NCBI RefSeq assembly: GCF_900129855.1 | Contig: NZ_LT670819.1 | Coordinates: forward strand, 8,494,001-8,558,000 | DNA length: 64,000 nt | Direction of reading: 5' to 3' | From: Streptomyces sp. 3214.6 | GTDB lineage: Bacteria > Actinomycetota > Actinomycetes > Streptomycetales > Streptomycetaceae | Part shown: positions 27,354-34,946 of the stretch, piece after piece | Layout of the letters: each line of letters opens with the position of its first letter | How positions within the stretch are numbered: position 1 is the stretch's first letter | The notes under the pieces: model-generated | The model's database searches: none | What the model was told of the DNA's origin: nothing | Seen by the model: only the letters and a program-made list of their open reading frames with translations | Made by a program: the position numbers and the translations under genes

Positions 27354-28727
27354 TTATGCCCAGCAGCCGTTGACGGTCGCGGCGAGACCGTCCATGGCGT
27401 CCTTGATGTCGTTCGGGTTGGCCGTGGAGCCGTTCTCGATGAACGAGAACACCTTCCACTTGCCGTCCTTGCCCTGAGTCAGTCCGCTCAGGGCGATGGC
27501 GCCGGTGAGGGTGCCGGTCTTCGCGTGCACCTTGCCGACGGCGCACTTGGAGTTCACGTCGTCGAAGCGGCCCCACTCCGGGCCGAGGGTGCTGCCGGCC
27601 TCACCGGAGACGGGCAGGCCGTCGAGGATGGACCCGAGGGTGTGGGCGTAGCGGGGTTCCGTCAGTAGTTCGAGGATGTCCGCGAGGGTGGCGGCCGGGA
27701 TGCGGTCGGCCCGCGACAGACCGCTGCCGTCGTACATCTCGAAGTGGTCGAGCGACACCCCGTACTGCAGGCTCAGCACCTGGCGCACGACCTCCGTGCC
27801 GTCCTCGAAGGTGGGCTGGCGGCCCGCGCCCAGCGCGGTCATCCGCAGCAGGGTCTCGGCCATGTTGTTGTCGCTGGTCTTGAGCATCGTGTGGACGATG
27901 TCCGACAGCGGCGCCGACGTGTGCCGGGCGACCGGCACGTCGCCCTTGCTCGCCGTGGCGCGGGCGACGGTGCCGTCGACCGTGACGCCGGCCGTGGCGA
28001 GCTGCTGGGCGAAGACCTGCCCGGCGTCGAGGGAGGTGTCCTGCACGCCGTGCCCGTCGACGACGAGTGCCCGCACCGGGGCGACCGAGTCGGGGTAGTA
28101 GCCGGTGTTCCAGCCGTTGGCCAGGGTCGGTTCGGGGAAGAGGCTGTCGTCCACGGCGACTTTCACCGTCGTCAGCCCCGCGGCCTTGAGCCCGGCGACG
28201 GCGGTCTTGGCCAGCTCGGTGAGGTCGGCGGTGGTCAACGTCCGGTCGCCGCCCCCGATGAGGGTCAGGGTGCCGTTGCCGTAGACGACCTTCGTGGTGA
28301 AGCGGTGCTGGGGGCCGAGAATCGTCAGGGCCGCGGTCGACGTGGCGAGCTTGACGTTGGAGGCCGGCATCATCGCCGTCGCCCCGTTGTGGTCCCACAG
28401 CGTGCTGTCCGAGTCGGCGTCGAGGACGACCCCGCTGACGTTGGCGCCCAGACGCTGGTCGAGCACCCGGGTTTCGAGGTTCGTGACCATCTGCTGGTCG
28501 TCCGCGTCGAGACCCTGGCTCGGTGCGGTGTCCTTGGCCGTCGTGCCGATGCCCTTCTCGGCGGCGAACGCCGAAGGGCCGGCCAGGGCGGCAGAGGTGA
28601 CGGGAACGGCCAGCGCGAGCACGATCGCCCGCCGGACGCCGGTGCTGCTCTGCTTGGCCTTGCGGTGCCGGCGGCGACCGCCCGGGACAAAAGAGTTCAC
28701 AGGGGTTTCCGCCGTTATGTCGTTCAT
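27354..28727 (-). CDS. dacB: D-alanyl-D-alanine carboxypeptidase/endopeptidase (PBP4, peptidase S13)
   Basis: The 457-residue exported enzyme has all three penicillin-binding motifs: S123-N-V-K126 (in PASNVKL), S285-D-N287 (TSDNN) and K403-T-G405 (HAKTGTL). A large insert between the first and second motif is typical of S13 enzymes. It trims or cleaves peptidoglycan cross-links outside the membrane. The N-terminus is Arg-rich before one hydrophobic segment (AIVLALAVPVTSAALA), a long signal peptide or anchor. The start at 28727 is preferred because it gives a normal signal; the frame is open to a GTG at 28796, and neither has a strong ribosome site. Confidence 0.9.
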   Translation of the reverse strand: MNDITAETPVNSFVPGGRRRHRKAKQSSTGVRRAIVLALAVPVTSAALAGPSAFAAEKGIGTTAKDTAPSQGLDADDQQMVTNLETRVLDQRLGANVSGVVLDADSDSTLWDHNGATAMMPASNVKLATSTAALTILGPQHRFTTKVVYGNGTLTLIGGGDRTLTTADLTELAKTAVAGLKAAGLTTVKVAVDDSLFPEPTLANGWNTGYYPDSVAPVRALVVDGHGVQDTSLDAGQVFAQQLATAGVTVDGTVARATASKGDVPVARHTSAPLSDIVHTMLKTSDNNMAETLLRMTALGAGRQPTFEDGTEVVRQVLSLQYGVSLDHFEMYDGSGLSRADRIPAATLADILELLTEPRYAHTLGSILDGLPVSGEAGSTLGPEWGRFDDVNSKCAVGKVHAKTGTLTGAIALSGLTQGKDGKWKVFSFIENGSTANPNDIKDAMDGLAATVNGCWA

Positions 28728-28871
28728 GGATTGTCTCAAGGCTTTCGTGTGGGGGCCCTGCACGAGAGAATTCCGGCGCACCATACCACCCGTCACATGC
28801 GCCCCACAGGTGACACATTCGCCCGCTGACGGAAATTCAGCGGCCGGAATTCCCCCTCTTTCACGCCCTGT

Positions 28872-30455
28872 TCAGGAAGTCGTCCCCAGGCTCTGCGTCG
28901 TGTAGGCGCATTCCGTGTAGATGTAGCCCGATTCGAGTTTCGCCGTGTCCGAGGCGGGCGAGGCGAGGCTGTCGTTCATCGGCTTGTGCAGGAAGTACGT
29001 GGTGCCGACCGGCAGGCTGATGGTGCGCTCCGGATAGTTCTTGCCGCTGTCGCTGCAGGGCTCGAAACCCGGCGTGATGGTGCGGATCATGGAGTACGCC
29101 TTGCAACTGCCGCACCCCTTCAGGGTGAAGCTGCCGGTGACCGGCCCGGTGTAGAGGACGGTGATCTCGTCGGGGCTGTCGTTCTGCACCGTCACCGAGA
29201 TGCTGCCGCCCTGCCGGGGCGTCGGCAGGGTCTTACCGGCGGCCGGAACCGTCTGGGCGATCTCCGCCGCTATCGCGATCTTCTTCGCCAGGGCCGCGTT
29301 CTTGGCGGCCTTGTGGCCGGAGGCCCACTCGGTCATCGTCGTCTGCGCCGACTTGAAGTCGCCGTCGCGGTACTGGTCCACGCCGCAGGTGTACGTGCCG
29401 TTGTCGGCGCTCGCGTCGGCCCGCCGGGCGTCCTTGTCGAGAGCGGCGCCGACCTCCGCCCGCTCCGACGGCACGGCGACGATCTGCGAGCCGAGCGTGC
29501 GCAGCCGCTCGACCGCCGAGCACGGTTGCGCGCCGCGCAGGTCCTTCTCCGTCCGGGCGACGGCGGCGGCCACCGCCGGCTCGGCCTTCGCGGCCTGCGC
29601 CGACTCGGGGAACGTGGTCAGCAGTTTCCCGAACTGCGCGGGCCAGGTGTCCCCGCCTGCTGTGAGCGCCTTCGACGCGCATTCGTACAGCGAGGTGGCC
29701 AGGCGGTCGTCGGGCCAGGACGTCAGCTCGCCGAGGTCGGTGTCGGGCAGGCTCTTGGGGACCGTGCGCAGATACGTCAACGGCTCGATCGCCTGGCAGT
29801 AGTCGCCCTGCTGGTAGGTGGCGCCGACGGTGGTGTAGAAGGTCTTCATCCGTGCGGGCACCCGCTCGGCCGCCCGGGAGCCGGGATGGTCGGCCCGCAG
29901 GTCCGCGTAGGCCCCCAGCGCCTTGCGGTAGTCGGCCTGGGCGGTGGAGAAGGGCTTCTCGCCGGCGGCCTGCACCAGCCGGTCGGCCTCGTCGAGCCGG
30001 TCGAGGAGCATCTGCTGCGTCGCCTCGTCCCGGGCGTCGTCGTACAGCACGACACCCCCGGCGGGTACGACGAGCAGGAGCAGCCCGAGTCCGAGCGCGA
30101 GCGGCGCCTGCCGGAGCCCGGCCGTCGAGGTGCGCAGGCCCAGGCGCGCACCGTGTGCCGCCACCGCCACGAGGAACCCGGCGTACACCACGAGCGCGAA
30201 GACCGGGACGCCGTCCGGGTCGGCCGGCAGCGCCACGAACAACAGGACGGCGGTGGCGATCCAGCACAGCACCGTGAGGGCCCGGCGGCGCATCAGCGCG
30301 TAGCCCAGGCCCAGACCGCTGAGGTTGAGCACGGCCACCGCGACCGCCCGCACACCGTCCGCCGGGGCCGGCGGCGGGGCCGCGGGCATGGGCGGGACGT
30401 AGAACGTGTCATAACCGCCGGTGTCGTCGTATCTGTCGTACTGGTTCCCCGACAT
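28872..30455 (-). CDS. Membrane protein with long helical extracytoplasmic domain, function unknown
   Basis: The 527-residue protein begins with a disordered Tyr/Asp/Pro-rich cytoplasmic tail (to about residue 32). Three or four membrane segments follow (VLNLSGLGLGYALM, VLCWIATAVLLFVAL, FALVVYAGFLVAVAA, ALGLGLLLLVVPAGG). A long Ala/Glu/Asp-rich helical region resembling TPR arrays (about 145-410) comes next. The last 110 residues look like a small beta domain with four or five Cys (GCGSCKAY, FEPC, TECAY). A strong GGGGGGAG precedes the ATG. Similar proteins occur in other Streptomyces without assigned function, as far as I recall. The Cys-rich end suggests disulfides outside the cell. Confidence 0.65.
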   Translation of the reverse strand: MSGNQYDRYDDTGGYDTFYVPPMPAAPPPAPADGVRAVAVAVLNLSGLGLGYALMRRRALTVLCWIATAVLLFVALPADPDGVPVFALVVYAGFLVAVAAHGARLGLRTSTAGLRQAPLALGLGLLLLVVPAGGVVLYDDARDEATQQMLLDRLDEADRLVQAAGEKPFSTAQADYRKALGAYADLRADHPGSRAAERVPARMKTFYTTVGATYQQGDYCQAIEPLTYLRTVPKSLPDTDLGELTSWPDDRLATSLYECASKALTAGGDTWPAQFGKLLTTFPESAQAAKAEPAVAAAVARTEKDLRGAQPCSAVERLRTLGSQIVAVPSERAEVGAALDKDARRADASADNGTYTCGVDQYRDGDFKSAQTTMTEWASGHKAAKNAALAKKIAIAAEIAQTVPAAGKTLPTPRQGGSISVTVQNDSPDEITVLYTGPVTGSFTLKGCGSCKAYSMIRTITPGFEPCSDSGKNYPERTISLPVGTTYFLHKPMNDSLASPASDTAKLESGYIYTECAYTTQSLGTTS

Positions 30456-30557
30456 GGTGGCTCCCCCCGGTCAACTTCGCCCACACACCGCTGATTTGTC
30501 AGTGTACGGGCGAAGAGGGCGCCTCCGACAGAGGCGGCGGGGGCGGGAAGCCGGCCG

Positions 30558-30586
30558 GGCCGCCACCGGGGGCAGAGGTGGCGGCC
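30558..30586 (-). terminator. Hairpin terminator after the repeat-rich envelope gene
   Basis: GGCCGCCACC (30558-30567) pairs perfectly with 30577-30586 around a 9-base loop, about 25 bases past the stop of the leftward gene. Confidence 0.6.
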
Positions 30587-30612
30587 GCGGCTGCTATCGC
30601 ATCAGGCATGGG

Positions 30613-31251
30613 TCAGGCCACACCTCCCACCGTCTTCTTGCGGCGCAGGGCGTAGAAGCCGGTGCCGGCGACGGCGAGGATGCCGAGACCGGCCGCGGTC
30701 ACCGAAGGCGTGGCGAGGGCGCCGCCGCCGGTGTGCATGCCGCCGCTGGGCTTGTCGTGCTCCTTGCTCCAGCCGCCCGACTCCTCCTTGTCACCGCTCC
30801 AGGAGTCCCCCTTGCCGTGCTCGCTGTCGTGGTCCTTGTAGGTCTCCGGGTCGTACTTCGGGTCCTTCGCGCCGCGGTCGCTGTTGTCGTTCAGCAGGGC
30901 CAGCGCGCCGCCGCCGGTGTGCATGCCGCCGTGCGGGGTCTCGTGCTCCCCCTTGCCGTGCTCCTTGCCGTGCTCCGAGTCCTCGTCCTTGCCGTGCTCC
31001 GAGTCCTCGTCCTTGCCGTGCTCGGAGCCCTCGTCCTTGCCGTGCGAGGAGTCCTCGTCGTCACCGTAGGAAGACTCGTCTCCCTTGCTGGGGGAGGATT
31101 CGTCCCCCTTGCTGTACGACGAGTCGTCCTCCTTGCTGTACGAAGAGGAGTCGTGGTCCCGGTCCCCGTCGGCGGCGTGGACGCCGGGGGCGCCGATGGC
31201 GATGGCGGCCGTGGCCGCCGCGGTGGCCAGGATCATGCGAGCAGAACGCAT
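30613..31251 (-). CDS. Acidic repeat-rich envelope protein with C-terminal membrane anchor
   Basis: The 212-residue protein has a signal peptide (MILATAAATAAIAIGAPGVHA). A highly charged, disordered middle of 8-residue repeats follows (SYSKGDES changing into SEHGKDED). A C-terminal hydrophobic segment (AAGLGILAVAGTGFYAL) ends in RRKK, so it is anchored with its body outside. The motif GGMHTGGGALA occurs twice, once before a stretch LLNDNSD and once just before the membrane segment, suggesting an internal duplication. The tail looks like a sortase-type tail, but no LPXTG or LAXTG motif is visible. It probably occupies or spaces the cell wall; function unknown. Confidence 0.7.
   Translation of the reverse strand: MRSARMILATAAATAAIAIGAPGVHAADGDRDHDSSSYSKEDDSSYSKGDESSPSKGDESSYGDDEDSSHGKDEGSEHGKDEDSEHGKDEDSEHGKEHGKGEHETPHGGMHTGGGALALLNDNSDRGAKDPKYDPETYKDHDSEHGKGDSWSGDKEESGGWSKEHDKPSGGMHTGGGALATPSVTAAGLGILAVAGTGFYALRRKKTVGGVA
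30963..31150. repeat. 24-bp tandem repeats inside the envelope protein gene
   Basis: The unit CCTTGCCGTGCTCCGAGTCC-TCGT starts at 30963, 30987, 31011 and 31035, giving four copies of the 8-residue unit HGKDEDSE with few changes. A diverged set encoding SYSKGDES units continues to about 31150. Such arrays vary in copy number by slippage or recombination. Confidence 0.75.
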
Positions 31252-31585
31252 CTGATGGTCCTTCCGTCACGACCGGGCAGCCGACACTTCGTCAGCTGAC
31301 GTGACCCGGCCCGACGTGATCCACCGTCAGGCAGTTGTCCCGCCGCCACCACTCGAGGCGCTCACCCGGGTGAACCGGCCCGCCCTGCCCGTGATCAGCG
31401 CCCCCGATTCGCCCTTCTTGGAGAATCACTCCAATGACGCAGAGCTAAAACGATTCCCGGGGTGAAGAGGCGCGGCATCCGGTCACCTTCGAGGGCAACG
31501 CCACGATCCTGAGGCAGGCATCCGGCATCCGCCCGAATGCCTTGTATCCGGCCCTGATGCCTCATATTCGGCAAGGAGTTCTGCT
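31252..31585. promoter_or_regulatory. 334-base divergent intergenic region
   Basis: No gene is seen. It must carry promoters for the leftward envelope gene and the rightward small secreted protein. A small inverted repeat TTGGAG-AATCA-CTCCAA lies at 31418-31434, within an AT-rich patch running to about 31455. The heptamer TGAGGCA (31510-31516) and its complement (31558-31564) enclose several copies of a CATCCGG-like word, so a weak leader structure is possible. AAGGAG at 31573-31578 is the ribosome site of the next gene. Confidence 0.4.
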
Positions 31586-31879
31586 TTGCGTGTTCGTCGT
31601 ACGGTGCTCAGCACCCTCGGTTCCGTCGCACTCGTGCTCGCCTCTCTGGGCGCGGTGACCGCCGCCGCCACGAGCCCCGCGGCCGCGAACCCGTGCGGCT
31701 TCTACGAGACCGGTTCCGACGCCTTCTACAACCACTGCACGTCCGACGGCTCACATGTGGTCATCAAGGTCGAGGTCGCCCTGGCGCCCGACTACGAGTG
31801 GTGCGTCGGTCCTGGCACGACCTGGCTGGGCTCGTCCCGCAAGATCCAGGGCGCCCACTACACCGGCCGCACCTGCTGA
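31586..31879 (+). CDS. Small secreted Cys-containing protein (DUF6355-like)
   Basis: The 97-residue precursor starts at TTG, supported by a perfect AAGGAG seven bases upstream. The signal peptide (TVLSTLGSVALVLASLGAVT) is cut near AAAN. The mature part of about 60 residues has four Cys (NPCGFYE, YNHC, YEWCVGP and C-terminal RTC) that could make two disulfides. It resembles a family of small secreted actinobacterial proteins I recall as DUF6355, sometimes found near natural-product genes. The role is unknown. It stands just upstream of two SARP regulators but is separated from them by a terminator. Confidence 0.7.
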   Translation: MRVRRTVLSTLGSVALVLASLGAVTAAATSPAAANPCGFYETGSDAFYNHCTSDGSHVVIKVEVALAPDYEWCVGPGTTWLGSSRKIQGAHYTGRTC

Positions 31880-31904
31880 CAGGCGCTCACCCAGCGGCTG
31901 CCGG

Positions 31905-31930
31905 GGTCCGGGACGAAATCGTCCCGGACC
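31905..31930 (+). terminator. Hairpin after the small secreted protein gene
   Basis: GGTCCGGGACGA (31905-31916) is followed after two bases by its exact complement (31919-31930). The practical structure is a 10-bp stem with a six-base GAAATC loop. Confidence 0.65.
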
Positions 31931-32045
31931 TCTGATGCTAATAGCCGTAGGTTGAATGCTAGTGCTTCCAGGTTGTGCGTTTTCCGTGACGTAGAGTCGA
32001 GGGCGGGGGAAAAGCTCGGAGACGGAAGACCTGAAGGGGGCCGGC

Positions 32046-34946
32046 GTGCCGCTGGAGCCGGTGCGGTTCGCGGTCCTGGGGGCCGTGCGGGTGTGGCGGG
32101 GGGACGTGGAACTCGACCTCGGCGGGCCGCAGGAACGTGCCTTCCTCGCCCTGCTGTTGGTCGGGGCCGGCCAGCCGGTCGCCCTCGGCGAGATCGTCGA
32201 CGTGCTGTGGGGAGCGGCTCCGCCACACAGCGCGGTCAACGTCGTCCGACGTCATGTCGGTTCGCTGCGCCGACTGCTGGAGCCCGGCCTCCCCGCCCGC
32301 GCGGCGGGCCGCTGGCTGCTGCGGGACGCGGGCGGATACCGGCTGCCGACCAACGGCGACTCCTCGGATCTGCCGAGGTTTCGCGCACTGCGCGACGAGG
32401 GACGCCGGACCGCGGAACGGTCACCCGCGCGGGCCCTCGAACTCCTCACCGAGGCCCTGTCGTTGTGGCGAGGACCCATCGCCGACGGCCTCCCCGCGCA
32501 GGTCCGCACCCACCCGGCGTTCGACGCGGTGGACCGCGAGCGGCTCGCCGCGATGCGGGAAGCGGCGGACGCGGCACTGCGCGCCGGAACGCCCGGCGCG
32601 GTCCTGCCCGAGCTGCGACGGGCCACCCTGCGGCACCCGTTGGACGAACCCCTCCAGGCCGCACTGGTCGCCGCGCTCGCTGCGGCCGGCCACCGCTCGG
32701 AGGCGCTGGCCGCGTACGAGACCGTACGGGCGCGACTGGCCGAGGAGTTGGGGATCGACCCCGGGCCGGAACTGCGCCATGCGCGGGACACGGTCCTGCG
32801 GGGGACGCCCTTGACGGGGGCGTCCGAGGTGGCGGACAGGGGCGCCGGGGGGACGTCCGCGTCCTCGGGCGAACCCTCAGGGCCCGCCGGGCCGCTCACC
32901 GCGCTCCCGCCGCCCGCCCAACTACCGCACGACATCCCGGGGTTCACCGGCCGTCGCGCCGAACTCGACGAGGTGCTCGGGATGTTCGGCGCGGACGTGG
33001 CACTGCCCCGGACCGTGGTGATCAGCGCCATCGGCGGTATGGCGGGCGTGGGCAAGACCACCCTCGCGGTGCACTGGGCGCACCGGGTGGCCGAGCGGTT
33101 CCCCGACGGGCAGCTCTACGTCAACCTGCGAGGCTTCGACCCGTCCGGTGCCGTCATGGAACCGGGGGAGGCCGTCCGGGGGTTCCTCGACGCCCTCGGT
33201 GTGCCGCCGGAACGCGTCCCGCACGGGGTCGACGCACAGAGCGCGCTCTACCGCAGCATGCTCGCCGGCCGACGCGTCCTGGTCGTGCTGGACAACGCCC
33301 GCGACACCGAGCAGGTGCGGCCGCTGCTGCCCGGCTCGCCAGGCTGCCTCGCCATCGTCACCAGCCGCGACGCACTCTCGGGGCTCGTCGCCGGCCACGG
33401 CGCCCACCCCCTGACCCTGCGTCCGTTCGACACCGGTCAGGCGCGGGACTTCCTCGTCCGCCGCCTGGGCGCCGACCGGGTCGCGGCCGAGCCCGGAGCG
33501 GCCGACGAGATAGGCGAACTGTGCGCCGGGCTGCCCCTCGCCCTCGCCTGCGTCGCCGCCCGCGCCGCCGTCCACCCCCACTTCCCCCTCGCCGCCGTGG
33601 CCGCCGAACTGCGCGAGGCGCACGGCAGCCTCGACGCCTTCGCCCGCTCCGACGCCTCCGTCGACGTCGACACCGTCTTCTCCTGGTCCTCGCGCGCGGT
33701 CTCGGCCGCGGCCGCCCGGCTGTTCCGGCTGCTCGCCCTGCACCCCGGCCCCGACTTCACCCTCCCCGCCGCGGCCGCCCTGGCAGGCCTGACCGTGCGC
33801 CGGGCCCGGCCGCTGCTGGCAGAGCTGACCGGGCTGCACCTCGTCACCGAGCACAGTCCCGCCCGCTACGCCTTCCACGACCTCCTGCGCGCCCACGCCG
33901 GCGAACTCGTCCACGAGCAGCACACCGAGACCGACCGGCAGACGGCCCTGCACCGGCTCCACCACCACTACCTGCACACCGCCCACGCCGCCGACCGGCT
34001 CCTCGCCCCCAACGCCGACCCGCTGCCCCCGCCGCCCGCGCCCGAGGGCGTGCACCCCGAACCCCTGGCCGACGACGACCGCGCCCTGGCCTGGCTCACC
34101 GCCGAACACGCCGTACTGCTCGCCGTGGTCGACACGGCCGCCGCGTCCCGGCAGCCGGTGCGGGAACGTCTCGCCTGCCAACTGGCCTGGTCCCTGGAGC
34201 CGTTCTTCGACCGGCGCGGCCACTGGCACGACGGACTGACCGTGCAGCGCACCGCGCTCGACGCCGCCCGACGGCTCGCCGACCCCGCGCTGGAGGCCCG
34301 CGGCCTGCGCGGACTGGGCCGGGTGGAGGGTCGGCTCGGTCAGCACTCCCGGTCCGTTCCCCGCCTGGAGCAGGCCCTGGAACTCTTCACCGGGCTCGGT
34401 GACGACACCGGCCGCGCCCACACCCACCGCAGCCTCGGCTGGGAGAGCGAGCAACGCGGCGACCTGCCCGGCGCCCTGCGGCACAACCAGCGCGCCCTCG
34501 CCCTGTTCCGCACCCTCGACGACCGTGCCGCGCAGGCCAGCGTCCTGAACTCGGTCGGCTGGTACCACGCCCTGCTCGGGGAGTACCGGCAGGCGCTGAC
34601 ACACTGCTTCGAAGCCCTCGCCATGCTCCAGGAACTCGGCGACCGCTACGGCCAGGCCGCCACCTGGGACAGCATCGCCTACGCCCACCACCACCTCGGC
34701 CGCCACCCGCACGCCCTCCTCGGCTACCGCAACGCCCTCGCCCTGCTACGGGACCTGGGCGTGCCCTATGTCGAGGCCGAGACCCTCGTCCGGCTCGGCG
34801 ACACCCACCTCGCCACCGGCGACCACGAAGGCGCCCGCACCGCCTGGCGAGAGGCCCTCACCCTCTTCAGGTCCCTGAACCACCCCGACGCCGAGCGGGT
34901 CGAGGCGCGGCTGAACGCACGGGACGGTCACCTCGGTGCCGGGTGA
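32046..34946 (+). CDS. SARP-family regulator with NB-ARC ATPase and TPR domains (AfsR-like)
   Basis: The 966-residue protein has, in order, an OmpR-type winged helix (1-95; VRFAVLGAVRVW start), a bacterial transcriptional activation domain (about 100-250), and a linker. An NB-ARC ATPase follows (about 300-580; Walker A GGMAGVGKTT, Walker B VLVVLDN, GLPLAL). C-terminal TPR repeats (about 690-960) finish it. This is the AfsR plan: ATP-dependent activators of secondary metabolism that bind promoter repeats and recruit RNA polymerase. The GTG start at 32046 follows AAGGGGG. It overlaps the next gene, a shorter relative, by 11 bases. No biosynthetic cluster is directly adjacent, so the target is unknown. 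Confidence 0.9.
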   Translation: MPLEPVRFAVLGAVRVWRGDVELDLGGPQERAFLALLLVGAGQPVALGEIVDVLWGAAPPHSAVNVVRRHVGSLRRLLEPGLPARAAGRWLLRDAGGYRLPTNGDSSDLPRFRALRDEGRRTAERSPARALELLTEALSLWRGPIADGLPAQVRTHPAFDAVDRERLAAMREAADAALRAGTPGAVLPELRRATLRHPLDEPLQAALVAALAAAGHRSEALAAYETVRARLAEELGIDPGPELRHARDTVLRGTPLTGASEVADRGAGGTSASSGEPSGPAGPLTALPPPAQLPHDIPGFTGRRAELDEVLGMFGADVALPRTVVISAIGGMAGVGKTTLAVHWAHRVAERFPDGQLYVNLRGFDPSGAVMEPGEAVRGFLDALGVPPERVPHGVDAQSALYRSMLAGRRVLVVLDNARDTEQVRPLLPGSPGCLAIVTSRDALSGLVAGHGAHPLTLRPFDTGQARDFLVRRLGADRVAAEPGAADEIGELCAGLPLALACVAARAAVHPHFPLAAVAAELREAHGSLDAFARSDASVDVDTVFSWSSRAVSAAAARLFRLLALHPGPDFTLPAAAALAGLTVRRARPLLAELTGLHLVTEHSPARYAFHDLLRAHAGELVHEQHTETDRQTALHRLHHHYLHTAHAADRLLAPNADPLPPPPAPEGVHPEPLADDDRALAWLTAEHAVLLAVVDTAAASRQPVRERLACQLAWSLEPFFDRRGHWHDGLTVQRTALDAARRLADPALEARGLRGLGRVEGRLGQHSRSVPRLEQALELFTGLGDDTGRAHTHRSLGWESEQRGDLPGALRHNQRALALFRTLDDRAAQASVLNSVGWYHALLGEYRQALTHCFEALAMLQELGDRYGQAATWDSIAYAHHHLGRHPHALLGYRNALALLRDLGVPYVEAETLVRLGDTHLATGDHEGARTAWREALTLFRSLNHPDAERVEARLNARDGHLGAG

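Noticed and set aside
30963-31150. Short regular repeats that could suggest a CRISPR array
   Set aside because: Repeats are directly adjacent with no spacers, have a 24-base period in phase with codons and encode a protein.
30613-31251. LPXTG-type sortase substrate
   Set aside because: The tail architecture fits, but neither LPXTG nor LAXTG is present before the membrane segment.
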